From: Brasenia schreberi | Lineage: Eukaryota; Streptophyta; Magnoliopsida; Nymphaeales; Cabombaceae | Length of the DNA: 64,000 bases | NCBI GenBank assembly: GCA_036023115.1 | Contig: JAYKKT010000086.1 | Span: 12,043,501 to 12,107,500 of the forward strand | Direction of reading: 5' to 3' | Part shown: positions 1 to 12,239 of the stretch, piece by piece | How positions within the stretch are numbered: position 1 is the first letter of the stretch | Layout: each line of letters opens with the position of its first letter | Program-made: the position numbers and the translations under genes | The notes under the pieces: model-generated | Database searches by the model: none | What the model saw: the letters and a program-made list of their open reading frames with translations, nothing else | Told to the model about the DNA's origin: nothing

Positions 1-1400
1 AGAAATAGGAATCACTTGGCTCACAAGACTATTAAATGAAATATGGAGAAACCAAAAGATGCCCGAGGAATGGAGGGCGAGTACACTTATACCCATATAT
101 AAGAACAAGGGAGACATTCAGAATTGTGCGAATTATCGAGGTATCAAGTTAATGAGCCATACTATGAAATTGTGAGAAAGAATTATCAAACGTAGGTTAA
201 GACAAGTATCAAGTACAACACAGAACCAATTTGGATTCATGCCAGACAAATCTACTGTTGAAGCGATTCACCTTTTGAGATATTTTATGAAACATTTTAG
301 AGCAAAAAAGAAAGACCTTCACATGATATTTATTGATCTAGAAAAAAACTTATGATAGGGTATCGAGAGAGGTTCTTTGGAGAACTTTGGAAAAAAAAGG
401 TATCCCATTGACATACATTAACCTTATAAGAGACATGTACGATGGTGCAAAAACATGTGTGAGGACTCATGAAGGAATGACAAACTTCTTTGAAGTTAAT
501 ATTGGGTTACATCAATGATCAACTTTAAGACCATACTTATGTATAATGATAATTGATGAGTTAACAAAACATGTTCAAGATGAAGTACCTTGGTGTATAT
601 TATTTACAGATGACATTGTGTTAATGGAGGAGTCTAAGGAAAAAGTTAATAGAAAATTGGAACTATGGAGAGAAACATTAGAAAACAAAGGCCTTTGACT
701 TAGTAGAACAAAGATAGAATATATGGAATGTAAGTTTGATCATTTGGTTACTTCAGAGGATATAAAAATTAAAATTGGCACACATTGCATCTCCTAAAAG
801 GAAAGTTTTAAATACCTAAGGCCAAATTTTCAGAGGGATGGAAGAATTTATGGAGATGTTATGCATAGAATTAATGCTGGTTGGTTAAAATATAGAGGAG
901 CATCAGTTATTCTTTGTGATAAGAAGATATCATTAAAGTTAAAAGGTAAATATTATAGAGTAACAATTAAGCCTGCCACATTTTATGGTTCTGAGTGTTG
1001 GGTAGTTAATCATCAACATGTACAAAAGCTGTCTCTGACAGAAATGAAGATATTGAGATGGATAAGTGGTCGTACAAGAAAAGACCATATGCATAATGAG
1101 GTTGTTAGAAATAAATTAGGAGTGACACCCATAGAGGATAAAATGAGAGAATATTGTTTAAGATGGTTTGGACATATAGAAAGAAGATTAAAAGAAGAAC
1201 CTATAAGAAAGTATGCAAAACTAAATTTGGAAAGTATTAAAAGAGGTAGAGGACGACCACAAAAGTGTTGGAAAGAAACAATAAAGAATGATCTAGCTTA
1301 TTGTGAGTTAACTACTAACATGATACACAATAGGGATCTGTAGAAACAAAGAATCCATGTAGCCGACCCCGTCTAGTATGGGAAAAGGCTTAGTTGTTGT
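1..1400 (+). mobile_element. RTE-clade LINE copy 1, 3' part, decayed
   Basis: This is the 3' part of a non-LTR retrotransposon whose 5' end lies outside the window. Translation in shifting frames aligns with the reverse transcriptase of copies 2 and 3, from the ITWLTRL segment through to the C-terminus. It is broken by stops and frameshifts, for example in the AYD motif near 345-360 and at a TGA near 697. The 3' end is the conserved tail GTATGGGAAAAGGCTTAG followed by TTG repeats, which is typical of plant RTE LINEs. It cannot encode a working enzyme. Confidence 0.9.
861..1343 (+). pseudogene. RTE LINE ORF, C-terminal fragment
   Basis: This open stretch of about 160 codons is the region downstream of the reverse transcriptase catalytic core. 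It aligns with the ends of copies 2 and 3 through motifs such as ECWVVNHQHVQKLS, KILRWISG and LRWFGHIERR. It starts at an internal methionine and has no catalytic residues. It is open only because the older disabling mutations lie upstream, so it is a remnant and not a separate gene. Confidence 0.85.
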
Positions 1401-1705
1401 ATAGTATGAGTCAACTAGAAAAAATGTGTACTCGATAGGCTTGGGTCACCTAGGCTACGCTTGAATTACATTTAAGCTTAATTGATTCAAGGTTTGAGCC
1501 ATGTACATAAATGTATAATAAGTTTTTTAAATAAATACTCTTTTTGTCGTGTTTTTGAAAAAATATATAAATATAGAGCTTTTTGATAAAATGGTAGTGA
1601 TAAGAATAAAAGAGGAGCATGATAAGTGTCTTCAAATTTTGGCCTCTTATATACATTTATGTAACCAATAATGTCCAAAGTATAAAGTTTTTATGAAAAA
1701 CTATC

Positions 1706-1749
<44 letters not shown>

Positions 1750-3259
1750 TTATACATTGAAATCATCATTTTTGCAAATGAAACCTCATTTGGTGCCTTG
1801 GACATACATAAACTTATATATACAAGTAAGTTTCGAAATTCTTATATATAATAAATATAAAAACCAACTTATATTGAATATACAATATAAATAATTTTTC
1901 TTTTAATAAAATCTCATGGACAAATAAAATAAAAGTAGGTTTTTGATTTTGGCTTACAAGAGCTTTTTTAGGTAAAACCAAGTGTAACTAACTCAAGAAT
2001 TTTAAATGAAATTCATTTAAGGTTAGACACACCTAAGGAGAGGTAGAGTATTAATTAGCATGGTTGACCCACTTCATAGAATAAATTTTGGTGAAGCCTG
2101 TTTTATCATATGAAACCTAAAGCCTTTGAAATTCTTTCTTTTCTCCTTCTCTCTATGAAAATATATTTTATTTTTTCTTCATATGAGATCTAATTTTTAT
2201 AAAATCCAAGACTCAAGATCTCATCCTATGCGTCTTAAAATTGGCCTTTTGAAAGCAATCTTTAAAATCATATTTTCCAAGAAAAATTTTGGATGTTTAC
2301 AAACGTCCAAAGATTTTGTCTACATGTTAATCTCCTTTCAAATACTTTTTAGAAGAGCTAATATCATGGAATGATGAAATCTTCAATTTAATGTTGTTAG
2401 AATTTCTTTACTACCTATGCAGCCTAAGTGACTCCTTTCAATCTTCTTTTGTGCTCAAACGGTCATAATCATCATCTATTTCAGGTCTAACTATTCCTGG
2501 TGGTAGTAATTTTTGAGGATATTAATTCATTAATAAACCTTTTATTGTAAACAAGAATTATGCTAATTGTTCATGAAAGATCTATAGTTTGACGTTGAGT
2601 CCTACAAGTTGAGCTTGATCCAAGCTCATTCCTCATTGAAAGATTGGTTTGCCATCATCTCCAAATATGATTTTTTGTCAATCGATTATGTACATTTTTA
2701 ATTTATTCAACTTGCAGCCCTGATACCAATATGATACTCCAAGTTAGCTAAACTTGATTTCTCACAATTAAAGGATAAGGGCAAGTAGGCAATAAGAACT
2801 CAATGTCAGCCTTTTGTATAGTTGCTAAGATTAATCTTGCTAGTATCTAGAACAAGGGGCTTGTTCTAGGTATCTTCTCCAAATTCATTTTTTGTTAGTT
2901 TTATATGAAGCTTTTCCTTCTTCTTTTTTATTAATTTCATAAAATTGGTAATGAAATTAAAGCCTTTGTAGTTAAAGCTTTTGTGTTTTCTCTCTCTTTC
3001 ATAAAAATTGCAGGCTTGTCAATTGTAAGAGAAGTCAGTATCACCTCTATTTTAGGTATCTTTCTTTGTACTAATCCAAATTAATTCTCACTTCGTTTAG
3101 TTTTATACCCATACCTTTTTCTTTTCTTTTCTTTTCTTTTCTTGATTAATTCTTGATCCATATTACTACTAATCTATTATTTCGATTAGTATTGAACTTT
3201 TTCTTTTTGTTCATGAACGAATTGATCTTTTTATAATTATATTCAGATTTAGGTAGAAG
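1401..3259. other. AT-rich spacer without recognisable gene
   Basis: No coding segment is recognised here. The stretch holds a TA microsatellite at 1709-1748 and a CTTTT microsatellite at about 3115-3143. A sequence at 2719-2731 resembles the reverse complement of an initiator-Met primer binding site, but no matching LTR end was found. Short open frames are AT-rich and lack known motifs. Confidence 0.6.
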
Positions 3260-4520
3260 ATGTTTAAAAAGAAAACAATTGATTCATTTTTCAAGAGAAA
3301 GAAGAGAAACAAAATGAGCTCAATCTAGTGGTACAAAGTTGAATTGAGAAAATGTTAAGATTGTTATTAAATAAGGTGCACATGAAGTTCAAGATGAATC
3401 TAGAAGGAAACAAATGACACTTGTTATTAGAATTATGGATAAGCATGGACTTGTAAAATAACATTTTTTGGATGTAGCACATGTTATATATACCACCTGC
3501 AATAACTCTTAAACAATAGATATGTTCAATATTGTCTCAAATCATAATCTCAACATTCCAAAATGTGCTGGGTCAAGGATATGATGAAGTAAGTAATATG
3601 AGGAGGAGAGTGGTTTACAAGCTTTAATTCGTCAAGAATGTTCTTATGCGTATTATGTTCATTGCTTACCTCATCAATTACAATTGGCTCTTATTGTCAT
3701 AGCCTAGAGAAATAATCGATGTTCATGCTTTTTTTCAAAATGTGACTTTTATTATCAATGGAGTGTGTCCTTCATATAAACATAATGATGAAGTATGAGC
3801 TATTTATACAAATGAAATTGCTCAATTAGGAAGAGGGAATGAATCAAATTAAGCACATTGCAAATACTTGGAGACACAAGATGGAGTTCTCATTTCAATT
3901 CAATGTGTAGTCTTTTACATTGTGTTTAGTGCAATTGCTTCACATTCTTGAAGATATAGCTATTAAAGGCTTTACATACTCCCAATGAGGTGATGCTACT
4001 TATGCTCTTAAGTCATGGATGCCATTTGAATTTTTTATTCATTTTGCACGTGATGAAAGAGATTTTAAAGATGCTTACCGATAAATTTTGTCCAGCTTTG
4101 CAACAAAAATCTCAAGATATTTTAAATGCAATGCATTTAGTATCTAGTAACAAAATTAGTGATTTAGAGGTTAAGAGATTGTGGTTGGGATAGTCTTTTA
4201 GAGAAAGTTAATTCCGCTTTTGTAAAAGTCAAGTTATTCAACTTCATGATATAAGTGCTTCTTTCTTTGACATAATTGATCTTGTCGTCAAAAGGATAAT
4301 GTGACAGATTGAGCATCACTATCCTATGGATATATTTACAATTGTGGTAGATTATCAATTGAAAGAACTTAATAGTAGATTAAGTGATGGTTATGAACAT
4401 AAACTTACTAAGAAGTTTTACCCTTCAGATTTTCCGGGGCAAGAAAAAGTTTATTTGGGATATGAATTGAAGCATTATGAGAATGATGTCCTTCAACATC
4501 TAAATATAAGTCATCTTTAG
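3260..4520 (+). pseudogene. ZMYM1-like / DUF4371 hAT-type transposase, decayed
   Basis: This is a remnant of the plant TTF-zinc-finger proteins related to animal ZMYM1, which derive from hAT transposases. It opens with MFKKKTIDSFFKRK, the usual start of this family. The catalytic-domain landmarks follow in order: GQGYDEVSNMR near 3570, YVHCLPHQLQLAL near 3656, then a QKSQDILNAMHLVSS segment (about 4110-4150), a YQLKELNSR segment (about 4350) and a YPSDFPGQEKV segment (about 4420). Much of the N-terminal TTF finger and middle is missing, and stops and frameshifts interrupt every segment. No terminal repeats or target duplication were identified. The family is clear and the exact limits are uncertain. 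Confidence 0.75.
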
Positions 4521-5365
4521 ATTTAGGCTAGTTGAGGTATGTCATTTCTTAACTAGATTTCTCTATTTCCTTTCTTTCTCTACATTCATTTCTCTCTATG
4601 TTTCTCTTTGGTACTACTTTTCATAAATCATAATTCCTACTTTAACTACATGCCACTTCCATTGTTCTCTCTTACACACTCCCCCTCTTACTCATCACTC
4701 TTTTGATATACCACCCTCTTATTTCTATTGCACTCTCTTATCAACCTCTCACGATAAGCACACCTTAACCCAAAGCTAACACTTTTTCACTCATTCAAAA
4801 GTAGATACTATATGCATACCACCCCCTTATTACTAGTGACTCAAATTTCACAGGCTCTCTTGTGATCTCACTTTCAGTCGACTCCTTATCAACAAGTGAT
4901 TGAAGGTCATTTTCCTTTTCAAGAATAAAATTTCGTAGACTGGACAAAGTCGATCTGAGGGTTATAACAAATGTTATCATGTAATCAATTTCTTCGATGT
5001 ACAATTACTAAACTAATCTCTCCTCAAAACAAAAATGAACTAAAATAGTGACAAAATCTTAAAACATGCTTCACAAGAAACTTAACACAATCGATTAAAG
5101 TGGATTTTAGCTCAATCACAAGACATTTAAGTGAAATTACTCTAATATGTGCTGTAAAGTATCCGATAAAGTTATTATAAATACATGATTTTTGTAGAAC
5201 GTGTTTGCATCGCGTTTGTGTCCTAACGTTTTGTGTGCATATTACTAACAGGTCAACTTCAAACACGACTCCTTTTTTGTGCCATTAGAAATGGACAAGA
5301 ACCTAGAATCTGGAGGTTGTGTTCAAGTCATTCCACTTTGGGAGGACAAGAACTATACCTTCAAC
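4521..5365. other. Spacer without recognisable gene
   Basis: The first part is pyrimidine-rich (about 4550-4780) and the remainder is AT-rich. No open frame resembles a known protein, and no repeat ends were recognised. Confidence 0.5.
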
Positions 5366-5670
5366 TCACGAGGTCTGGTAGGCCCACCCACGAGCCACAC
5401 CTGATCCATGGCGGGCTCCGACCAACACCGATCTGCCATAAACCTGCGTACCCTGCCGCACCCTGAGAGCCACCGGTAATCCCGGATTTCTCGGCTTTTT
5501 AACGTCGGAATATCCCCTGCAGGAGCCAGCAACTCTCGTTCGGTTTCCTTGCACAACGGAAAAAGAGAGAGAGGAAAAATCGGTCACCATCGCCGTCCAC
5601 CGGTGTCAGGTCACCACCTCGCCGACTCCCAGGTCTCTCTCTTCCACTTGCACGCACGCGCGCACAAACA
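5366..5670. other. GC-rich island, possible old promoter or 5' UTR
   Basis: This segment is clearly richer in GC and CpG than its surroundings. It contains a pyrimidine and GA-rich stretch and lies about 0.8 kb upstream of exon 1 of the decayed CRM gene on the same strand. Several open frames on both strands arise from low stop frequency and do not resemble proteins. It could be the old promoter and 5' leader of the CRM gene; that is inference from position and composition only. Confidence 0.3.
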
Positions 5671-6507
5671 AACCAGGAATGATCTAGTACAATGAATTGG
5701 ACAGGTGGCAAAAATATATGAATAAGAAGAGTGTACTTGCGTGCCGTCCACTGTGCGGATCCAAGAGAAGCAAATATGGTTTTTTGGGTGTAAATGATGA
5801 ACTTTGTCCACTAATTGTTCGCTGAAATGCTCTGAAAAGGAGCGGTTAGTGGCATCCAACTGAAATGGTACTGTACGTAGTTTATTTTCTCCATGCATAT
5901 ATGCCATCATAACTGCTTATATGAATTTTAACCTAGGGCATGATGGGATATAACTTTTTGCAGAACGATTTCGCGCATCAAACAATATAATAATTTATAT
6001 GCTTTTTTTTTCTCTTTGGGGAAAGATTCTTAAATTTGTCAATTGGTTCTACGAAATTTGATCCAGATCCCATTTATGAATATTGAGAAAATGATTCGGT
6101 TCAATAACTGATTTTGACAACTATGATTTTGAATATTTCCAAAACTTATATTCTGAAAAAGTCATAAAATAAACAAGCTCGCAGCTTATATTTCTTTTTA
6201 TTTTTAGCCACATAAATCTTAACAAGAATCAGATAACCTCGCCTGCGCTATTTACCAAAGGTCATATAGAATCGGGGAACTGATAAAGTTATATTTTAGG
6301 ATTTGTGACCAGAAAAGATCCTAACAGGAATCAGACACTTTCCTCTGTATTCTTCTATAGCACCATAGACATTGTCACGAGCAAGCATCACTAATATTTT
6401 CCAGTTTTCCTGTTGTAGATAATTAAGTTGCCAGATTCCTCATAGTCATAATACTGTTCCAAGCTCCTCCTTCCCATCTAGGTTGTGGCTTCGAGAACTC
6501 CGTGTTT
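5671..6507. other. Leader/upstream region of CRM pseudogene
   Basis: No coding region is recognised. The stretch is moderately AT-rich and has pyrimidine-rich tracts ending in AG, for example near 6360, that could be acceptors of an intron in the 5' leader. This is not demonstrable from sequence alone. Confidence 0.3.
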
Positions 6508-6807
6508 ATGGCAAATCGACTGATTCACAGTCTGTGTCGACTTTCATTCTGCTGTAAACGATCCCAGTCTTCTTTATCAAGGTAAACTATGCATAGAACA
6601 AATGCAACTCCTTTCCAAGAGGAAGACAGAGTGAAAAGCTTGTTCCTTTGTTTCTGATGGCAGAGTAGTCATTAAACTGCAACGCATGAGAGAGAAGAGA
6701 CAAAGGAAGCTGGGTAGCAAGACAGATCCAAGGCGGTCACTATCAAAGGAAAGACGAAGCAGAAGTTTTTCACTGCAGAGGCAAGAATCAAGGCCAAAAT
6801 AGAGAAG
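6508..6807 (+). pseudogene. CRM-domain organelle RNA-splicing protein, exons 1-2, decayed
   Basis: Exon 1 (6508-6581) encodes MANRLIHSLCRLSFCC and following residues, an Arg/Ser-rich start that would suit an organelle-targeting peptide, and ends at a GTAAAC donor. Exon 2 (6664-6807) follows a CAG acceptor. Joining them keeps the frame and gives the basic segment VVIKLQRMREKRQRKL then KTDP, matching the linker before the CRM domain of plant single-CRM proteins (CFM9-like). A missing base near 6768 shifts the frame; the next frame continues as KFFTAEARIKAKIEK, as the family expects, up to a GTGAAG donor at 6808. The family binds group II introns in chloroplasts or mitochondria. The next recognised exon is 39 kb downstream. 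Confidence 0.7.
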
Positions 6808-7966
6808 GTGAAGTTCTAAGAATTTACATCCTTATGATGATTTTATTTCCGTACTTCGAATTGGAGCTGGGCATTATTACGAAATGCTGTGTTGTCTTTG
6901 TCACATATTATTTTATTTTGGTTTATAATTCCACATCATGTCATTGTTGAATAAAAAGTGGAACAAAACATTATCCAAGAAATAATGAATAAAGGATAAA
7001 CCTCAACTGGATTAGCATATGCAGCCTTCCATGTTGCCATATGCAGTTGATGTCCTGCATAGTGGTGCAAGGAGATTTGCGCCTTATCGTAAATTGCATC
7101 ATGAGGAAATGGTTCTAATCTTTTTCGCCAGTTATAGAGCTAATCATAGTGCGGGTCAATGACTTTGTCTGTGCAGTATGATAATGTCATAGCAGTAGTA
7201 ATGCAGATAACTGCATTTGGTTGTGAAGGATTAGAAAGATAGTAGTAGGTAAGGCTCTTTCTTCAGAAAGGTCTATTAAAGGTCTTTCGTGAAGCTTAAT
7301 GTTGGTTAGATTAGGACCTGCTTTATTATTTTTGTTCTTTAAGAAGAACTTCTCTGAGACATTGCTCCGCTTTTATCCGGGTATACTGACCCTTTGTATG
7401 CTTACTTGTATGCAAAACTTGGTATGCGAGAAGGTACATGCATTGCTAGTTCCTCCCTTGAGACTTAGCTTCCACAAGTCTCAATCATACACGGGGCATG
7501 CAGGGAAACATAAAGGAAAGTTACAAGTTGACATATGCTTTAGTTGGTAGCGTCTACCGGTGCATAGCCAAGAACTGTAAGGTTGGTGGTATTGGCCATG
7601 ATGGGAAGTCAGGAGATTATCAGTTAGGTTGTAATTTACAGTTTCACTAAACAGTTAATCATACCACATCAACCAAGAATACTTCACAGGCGCTCAGGGT
7701 AATGAAGGGGCAAATAGTTTTAAATCCCCTGTAACTAATAACAAATTGGCATTGGTACAACAACTTGACTAAGTTCTTCTCTACACTAGGCCTTGCATAG
7801 GTGTTTTGCTGGCGGGACTCATGCAGGTGATGCTCGTCTGATATGGCCATAGCAACTCTATCTATGTTTTTCATGGATTTTTCATATTCACACCCTTTAA
7901 ATATACATATGTATGTATATACACACACTATATATATAATATGCAACAGATACGTACGTATATATA
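6808..7966 (+). other. Presumed intron of CRM pseudogene
   Basis: This stretch starts at the exon 2 donor and runs to LINE copy 2. One open frame (7299-7550) shows no recognised motif. The expected exon between the EK...KK linker and the VPIGRRG segment of the CRM domain was not found here. A TA/CA-rich stretch at 7900-7966 abuts the LINE tail. Confidence 0.4.
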
Positions 7967-10562
7967 CAACAACAACAACTACAACTAAGCCTTTTCCCAT
8001 ACTAGACGGGATCGGCTACATGGATTCTTTGTTTCCACATATCCCTATCGTGTGCCATGTTAGCAGTTAACTCCCAATAAGCTAGATCATTCTTTATTGT
8101 TTCTTTCCAACACTTTTGTGGTCATCCTCTACCTCTTTTAATACTTTCCAAATTTAGTTTTTCTAACCTTCTTACAGGTTCTTCTTTTGATCTTCTTTCT
8201 ATATGTCCAAACCATCTTAAACGATGTTCTCTCATTTTATCCTCTATTGGTGCCACTCCTAATTTGTTTCTAATAACCTCATTATGTATACGGTCTTTTC
8301 TTGTATGACTACTCATCCATCTCAACATCTTCATTTCTGTCACTGACATCTTTTGTACATGTTGATGATTACCTGCCCAACACTCAGAACCATAAAACAT
8401 GGCAGGCCTAGTTGCTGCTCTATAATATTTACCTTTTAATTTTAATGGTATCTTCTTATCACAAAAAATACCTGATGCTCCTCTCCATTTTAACCAACCA
8501 ACATTAATTCTATGTGTAACATCTCCATCAATTCTTCTATCACTCTGAAAAATTGACCCTAGGTATTTAAAACTTTCCTTTTGGGGAATGCAATGTGTGC
8601 CAATTTTAATTTCTATGTCCTCTGAAGTAACCAAATGATCAAACTTACATTCCATATATTCTGTCTTTGTTCTACTAAGTTGGAGACCTTTGCTTTCTAA
8701 TGTTTCTCTCCATAGTTCCAATTTTCTATTAACTTTTTCCTTAGACTCCTCCACTAATACAATGTTATCTGCAAATAACATACACCAAGGTACTTCATCT
8801 TGAATATGTTTTGTTAACTCATCGATCACCATTATAAATAAGTATGGACTTAAAGTTGATCCTTGATGTAACCCAATATTAACTTCAAAGAAATCTGTCG
8901 TTCCTTCATGGGTCCTCACACATGTTTTTGCACCATCATACATGTCTCTTATAAGGTTAATATATGTCAATGGGATACCTCTTTTTTCTAAAGTTCTCTA
9001 AAGAACCTCCCTCGGTACCCTATCATAAGCTTTTTCTAGATCAATAAATATCATGTGAAGGTCTTTCTTTTTTGCTCTAAAATGTTCTATAAGATGTCTC
9101 AAAAGGTGAATCGTTTCAATAGTAGATCTGCCTGACATGAATCCAAATTGGTTGTTTGTTGTACTTGATACTTGTCTTAACCTACGTTCGATAATTCTTT
9201 CCCATAATTTCATAGTCTGACTCATTAACTTGATACCTCGATAATTCGCACAATTTTGAATGTCTCCCTTGTTCTTATATATGGGTATAAGTATACTTGC
9301 TCTCCATTCCTCAGGCATCTTTTGGTTTTTCCATATTTCATTAAATAGTCTTGTGAGCCAAGTGATTCTTATTTCTCCTAGTATTTTCCAAACTTCTATA
9401 GGAATATTATCTGATCCTACCGATTTACCACCCTTCATATGTTTAAGAGCCTCTTTGACTTCATTCTTTTGAATACGTCGGTAGAAATTATGGTTTATAT
9501 ACTCTTCTGACTTGGCTAAATCTCCTAAACTAATACTAACATCTTTATTTTTATTAAAAAGATTATAAAAATAGTTTTTCCATCTATTTCTTATGTCATC
9601 ATTTGCCACTAGAATTTTTTCATCTTCATCTTTTATGCATCTAACATAATTAAGATCTTTAGTTTTCTTATCTCTAGCCCTAGCTATCCTAAAAATATCT
9701 CTTTCACCCTCTTTTGAGTTGAGTTTTTTATATAAGTCCTCCCAAATCTTAGCTTTTGCTTCACTAACGGCCTTTTTCGCTTCCTTCTTTGCTTTCTTAT
9801 AAGCTTCTAAAGTTTCACTAGTTTTCTTAGCATAATGTAATTTGTAACATGCCCTCTTTGCCTTGATTTTATTTTGTACTACTTCACTCCACCACCAAGC
9901 TTCTTTTTGTGCCGGTACACCTCCCTTAGATACCCGTAACACATCTTTCGCCACTTTCCTAATATATATATAGCCATATTGTTCCACATATCACAGGGTG
10001 TGCCAACATAATTCCAAACATCTCCTTGAAGGACTTTGTGTTTAAATATATCTTCTTTCTCGCTTTTGAGGTTCCACCATTTAGTTTGAATAGCTCGATT
10101 CACTCTTTTCTTCTTTATCCAGTTTTTTATTTGTAAATCCATAACTAAAAGTCGATGTTGGGTGTTTAAGCTTTCTCCTGGAATTACCTTACAATCTTTA
10201 CAACACGCTCTATCTTTTTTTCTACAAATAAAGTAATCAATTTGTGTTTGTGATAAGCCACTCTTATAAGTAATTAAATGTTCATCTCATTTTTTGAAAA
10301 TTGTATTGACTATAAAGAGATCAAATGCCATAGCAAAATTTAAAATCTCCCTACCTTCCTCGTTTATATCCCCATAACCAAAGTTTTCATGAATCCCTTG
10401 ATATCCTAATGCCTCTTTACCGACATGTCCATTTAAATCTCCTCCTAAACAAATAATCTCCCTTTGTGGAATCTTTTGAAACACCTTATCTAACTCTTCC
10501 CCAAAAACTGTCTTTATACTATCTTCTAGTCCTACTTGGGGTTCGTAAGCACAAACTATATT

Positions 10563-10565
<3 letters not shown>
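7967..10565 (-). mobile_element. RTE-clade LINE copy 2
   Basis: The element reads right to left. Its 3' end is a (GTT)n tail preceded by the shared AGGCTTAGTTG motif, and its 5' end is cut at 10565 inside the endonuclease, where a TA microsatellite begins. It holds the distal endonuclease, the linker and the whole reverse transcriptase. It is the best-preserved LINE copy apart from copy 3, but has a frameshift and a stop. Target duplications cannot be assigned because both flanks are TA-rich. Confidence 0.9.
8122..10565 (-). pseudogene. RTE LINE endonuclease-reverse transcriptase polyprotein
   Basis: From the N-terminal side the segments are: distal APE-type endonuclease (10287-10565) with GGDLNGHVG, a basic linker (about 9879-10142, and from 9987), and reverse transcriptase (8122-9987) with [33 protein letters not shown] and the catalytic-site motif. 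The frame shifts near 9965 in a TA-rich patch, and one TAG replaces a tryptophan at about 8997, separating the two long open frames (8998-9987 and 8122-8970). The catalytic motif reads FADN instead of FADD, which would be expected to abolish polymerase activity. The first part of the endonuclease is missing. Confidence 0.9.
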
Positions 10566-10619
<54 letters not shown>

Positions 10620-10626
10620 ACATATG
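10566..10626. repeat. TA microsatellite between LINE 2 and LTR element A
   Basis: About 25 TA dinucleotides end in TATGTATACATATG. The array sits exactly at the broken 5' end of LINE copy 2 and directly abuts the TGTT start of the LTR of element A. Confidence 0.9.
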
Positions 10627-10932
10627 TGTTAGAAATAGTGGCCATTCGGGCCCGGCCTTGGCAGGCTCTAGCCAGCCCCCTCTTCATTTCTTTCTCTCTC
10701 ACTCCCTCTTCTTCTTCTCTATAAATATCTCTTCAAATCCATTATAAACTTCAAGTATTTCATGGCTAATCAATAAAGATTATTTATTCAAGTTTGCTTT
10801 GTGTTCATCATTCTTTTGGTGTGTCCTCGTTGCACTCGGCTATAGCCTTTTCTAAGGCTTCGTGATAGTTACATTGCGATGATATTTATTATCGATCTTC
10901 CGCGACTATATTGGAGCGTCGTCTTCATTACA
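10627..10932 (+). repeat. 5' LTR of element A
   Basis: It begins TGTTAGAAATAG and ends CTTCATTACA, the canonical TG...CA form. A TATAAATA box lies near 10721. It is followed directly by the primer site. No partner LTR exists in the window. Confidence 0.75.
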
Positions 10933-10945
10933 TGATATGAGAGCC
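10933..10945 (+). promoter_or_regulatory. Primer binding site, initiator tRNA-Met type
   Basis: The sequence TGATATGAGAGCC directly after the LTR is a two-mismatch variant of TGGTATCAGAGCC, the complement of the 3' end of plant initiator tRNA-Met used by many copia elements. Confidence 0.75.
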
Positions 10946-11048
10946 ATTTTCGATCGTGGAAACACCGATTGTTGCCTCGGATGCATGCCGATAGTGCTCT
11001 TGATTTTGTTGTAAGTTTACCTCTTTATAATTATTTTTCTCCTTGAAA

Positions 11049-12086
11049 TATGGATGAAAGGGGAGAATTTAATTTTCGTTTAACACCTTCAAACTACAAA
11101 ATATGGGTCCAAACTGTGGAAAATTATCTATATTTCAAAAAATTATGGGGCTATAAGTGGTTTAAAGATAGAACCCTCCATTAATGCTATGCTTGAGCAA
11201 AATGAAGAATATGAAGGAGGCCATCGAACGGTCCTATTGGTGCTCATGAATAATGTAAATGAGCACACTATGAACACTTTGGCCGACTTCACTAATGCAA
11301 AAGAAACATGGGAATACTTAAAAAAAATCTCATGTTTAAAGTGATGTTGCTCATAGAATGACATTAAGAGACAAATTGGTCTCTCTTACATAAGGAGATA
11401 AAGGGGTAAACGATTTCTTTGGTGAATATTCCAATATTTGGAATCAACTACATGGTTATAGAAAGAAATGTACATAATGTCTTGATGAGAGACAATGTGA
11501 AGACAATGAAGATTTTGTATATCAATTCTTATGAAGTGTTCGAGAAGAATTTGAAAGAGTTAGATAATCCCTTACTCATCGGAAGCCATTTTCTACCAAA
11601 CAAGAAGTTCTTACCGATCTTCAAATGGCGAAAACAAGGATGAATGAAGCTAGGTTTCAAAAATAGACCTCTCTTGCCGCATCTAAACCAGGAGCAAATA
11701 TGAAGGCTTATCGTCCTCTCAATTTCAAAAATGAAGGATCAAGTGAAGCAAGAAAGGATGTCATTTGCCATCATTATAAAGAAGCCGGGCACATTAGGCC
11801 AAATTGGCCTAAACTAAAAAAGAAGGTGGCCTTAGTGGAAGAAAATATTTTATCTTCCATCATTTTACTTCAAGAAAAAGTGAAGCAACTTGAGGCTCAA
11901 ATGAAGGAGAAAGCAACAGTTGGTACGGTTTGCTCTTCTTCAACAAAAGAAATTCAAGGTATGATTTCTTGGATTCTTGATTCGGGTGTTTCATTTTATA
12001 TGACTTCTAATGAAAGAATTTTAAACTCATGTGTTAAAAAATCTTCATCTTGTGTTTACACTGCGGATGGGATGTGGATGAGATAA
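11049..12086 (+). pseudogene. Copia gag-protease remnant, element A
   Basis: It starts at ATG 11049 with MDERGEFNFRLTPSNYKIW and runs through a UBN2/gag-like region in several frames (NNVNEHTMNTLADFTNAKETW). The open part 11700-12086 holds a zinc knuckle degraded to CHHYKEAGHIRPNW, having lost two of the four ligands of CCHC, then a coiled-coil-prone stretch and the protease motif WILDSGVSFYMT, with DSGV where DSGA is usual. It is non-functional. Confidence 0.75.
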
Positions 12087-12239
12087 AATTAGATGTAGAA
12101 AAAATTGGTGACTTACAAAATAAAAACTTTGAAATCTTCAAAATTAATGTTGTCTCAAAACTAAATTTGAACTTACTCTCCACTGTATCCTCGATGGTGC
12201 AAGGAAAATGCACTTGTTAGTGCTTGGCTTATTTAGTCT

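Larger units (their letters stand above)
10627..12210 (+). mobile_element. Copia LTR retrotransposon A, 5' part only
   Basis: A 5' LTR (10627-10932), a primer site and a gag-protease remnant are followed by an abrupt switch near 12210 to the gag of a different copia element (C). The rest of pol and the 3' LTR are missing. The LTR shares the GGCCATTCGGGCCC block with the LTR of element B, so A and B are related subfamilies. Confidence 0.8.

Noticed and set aside
2719..2731. Reverse primer-binding-site-like sequence GCCCTGATACCAA
   Set aside because: No LTR end with TG...CA adjoins it and no second LTR was found.
5233..5910. Five overlapping open frames in the GC-rich island
   Set aside because: Open on both strands because stop codons are rare in GC-rich sequence; no recognisable domain.
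10466..10747. Open frames with long Tyr-Ile repeats on the plus strand
   Set aside because: They run through a TA microsatellite between a LINE and an LTR; no protein family and no start context.
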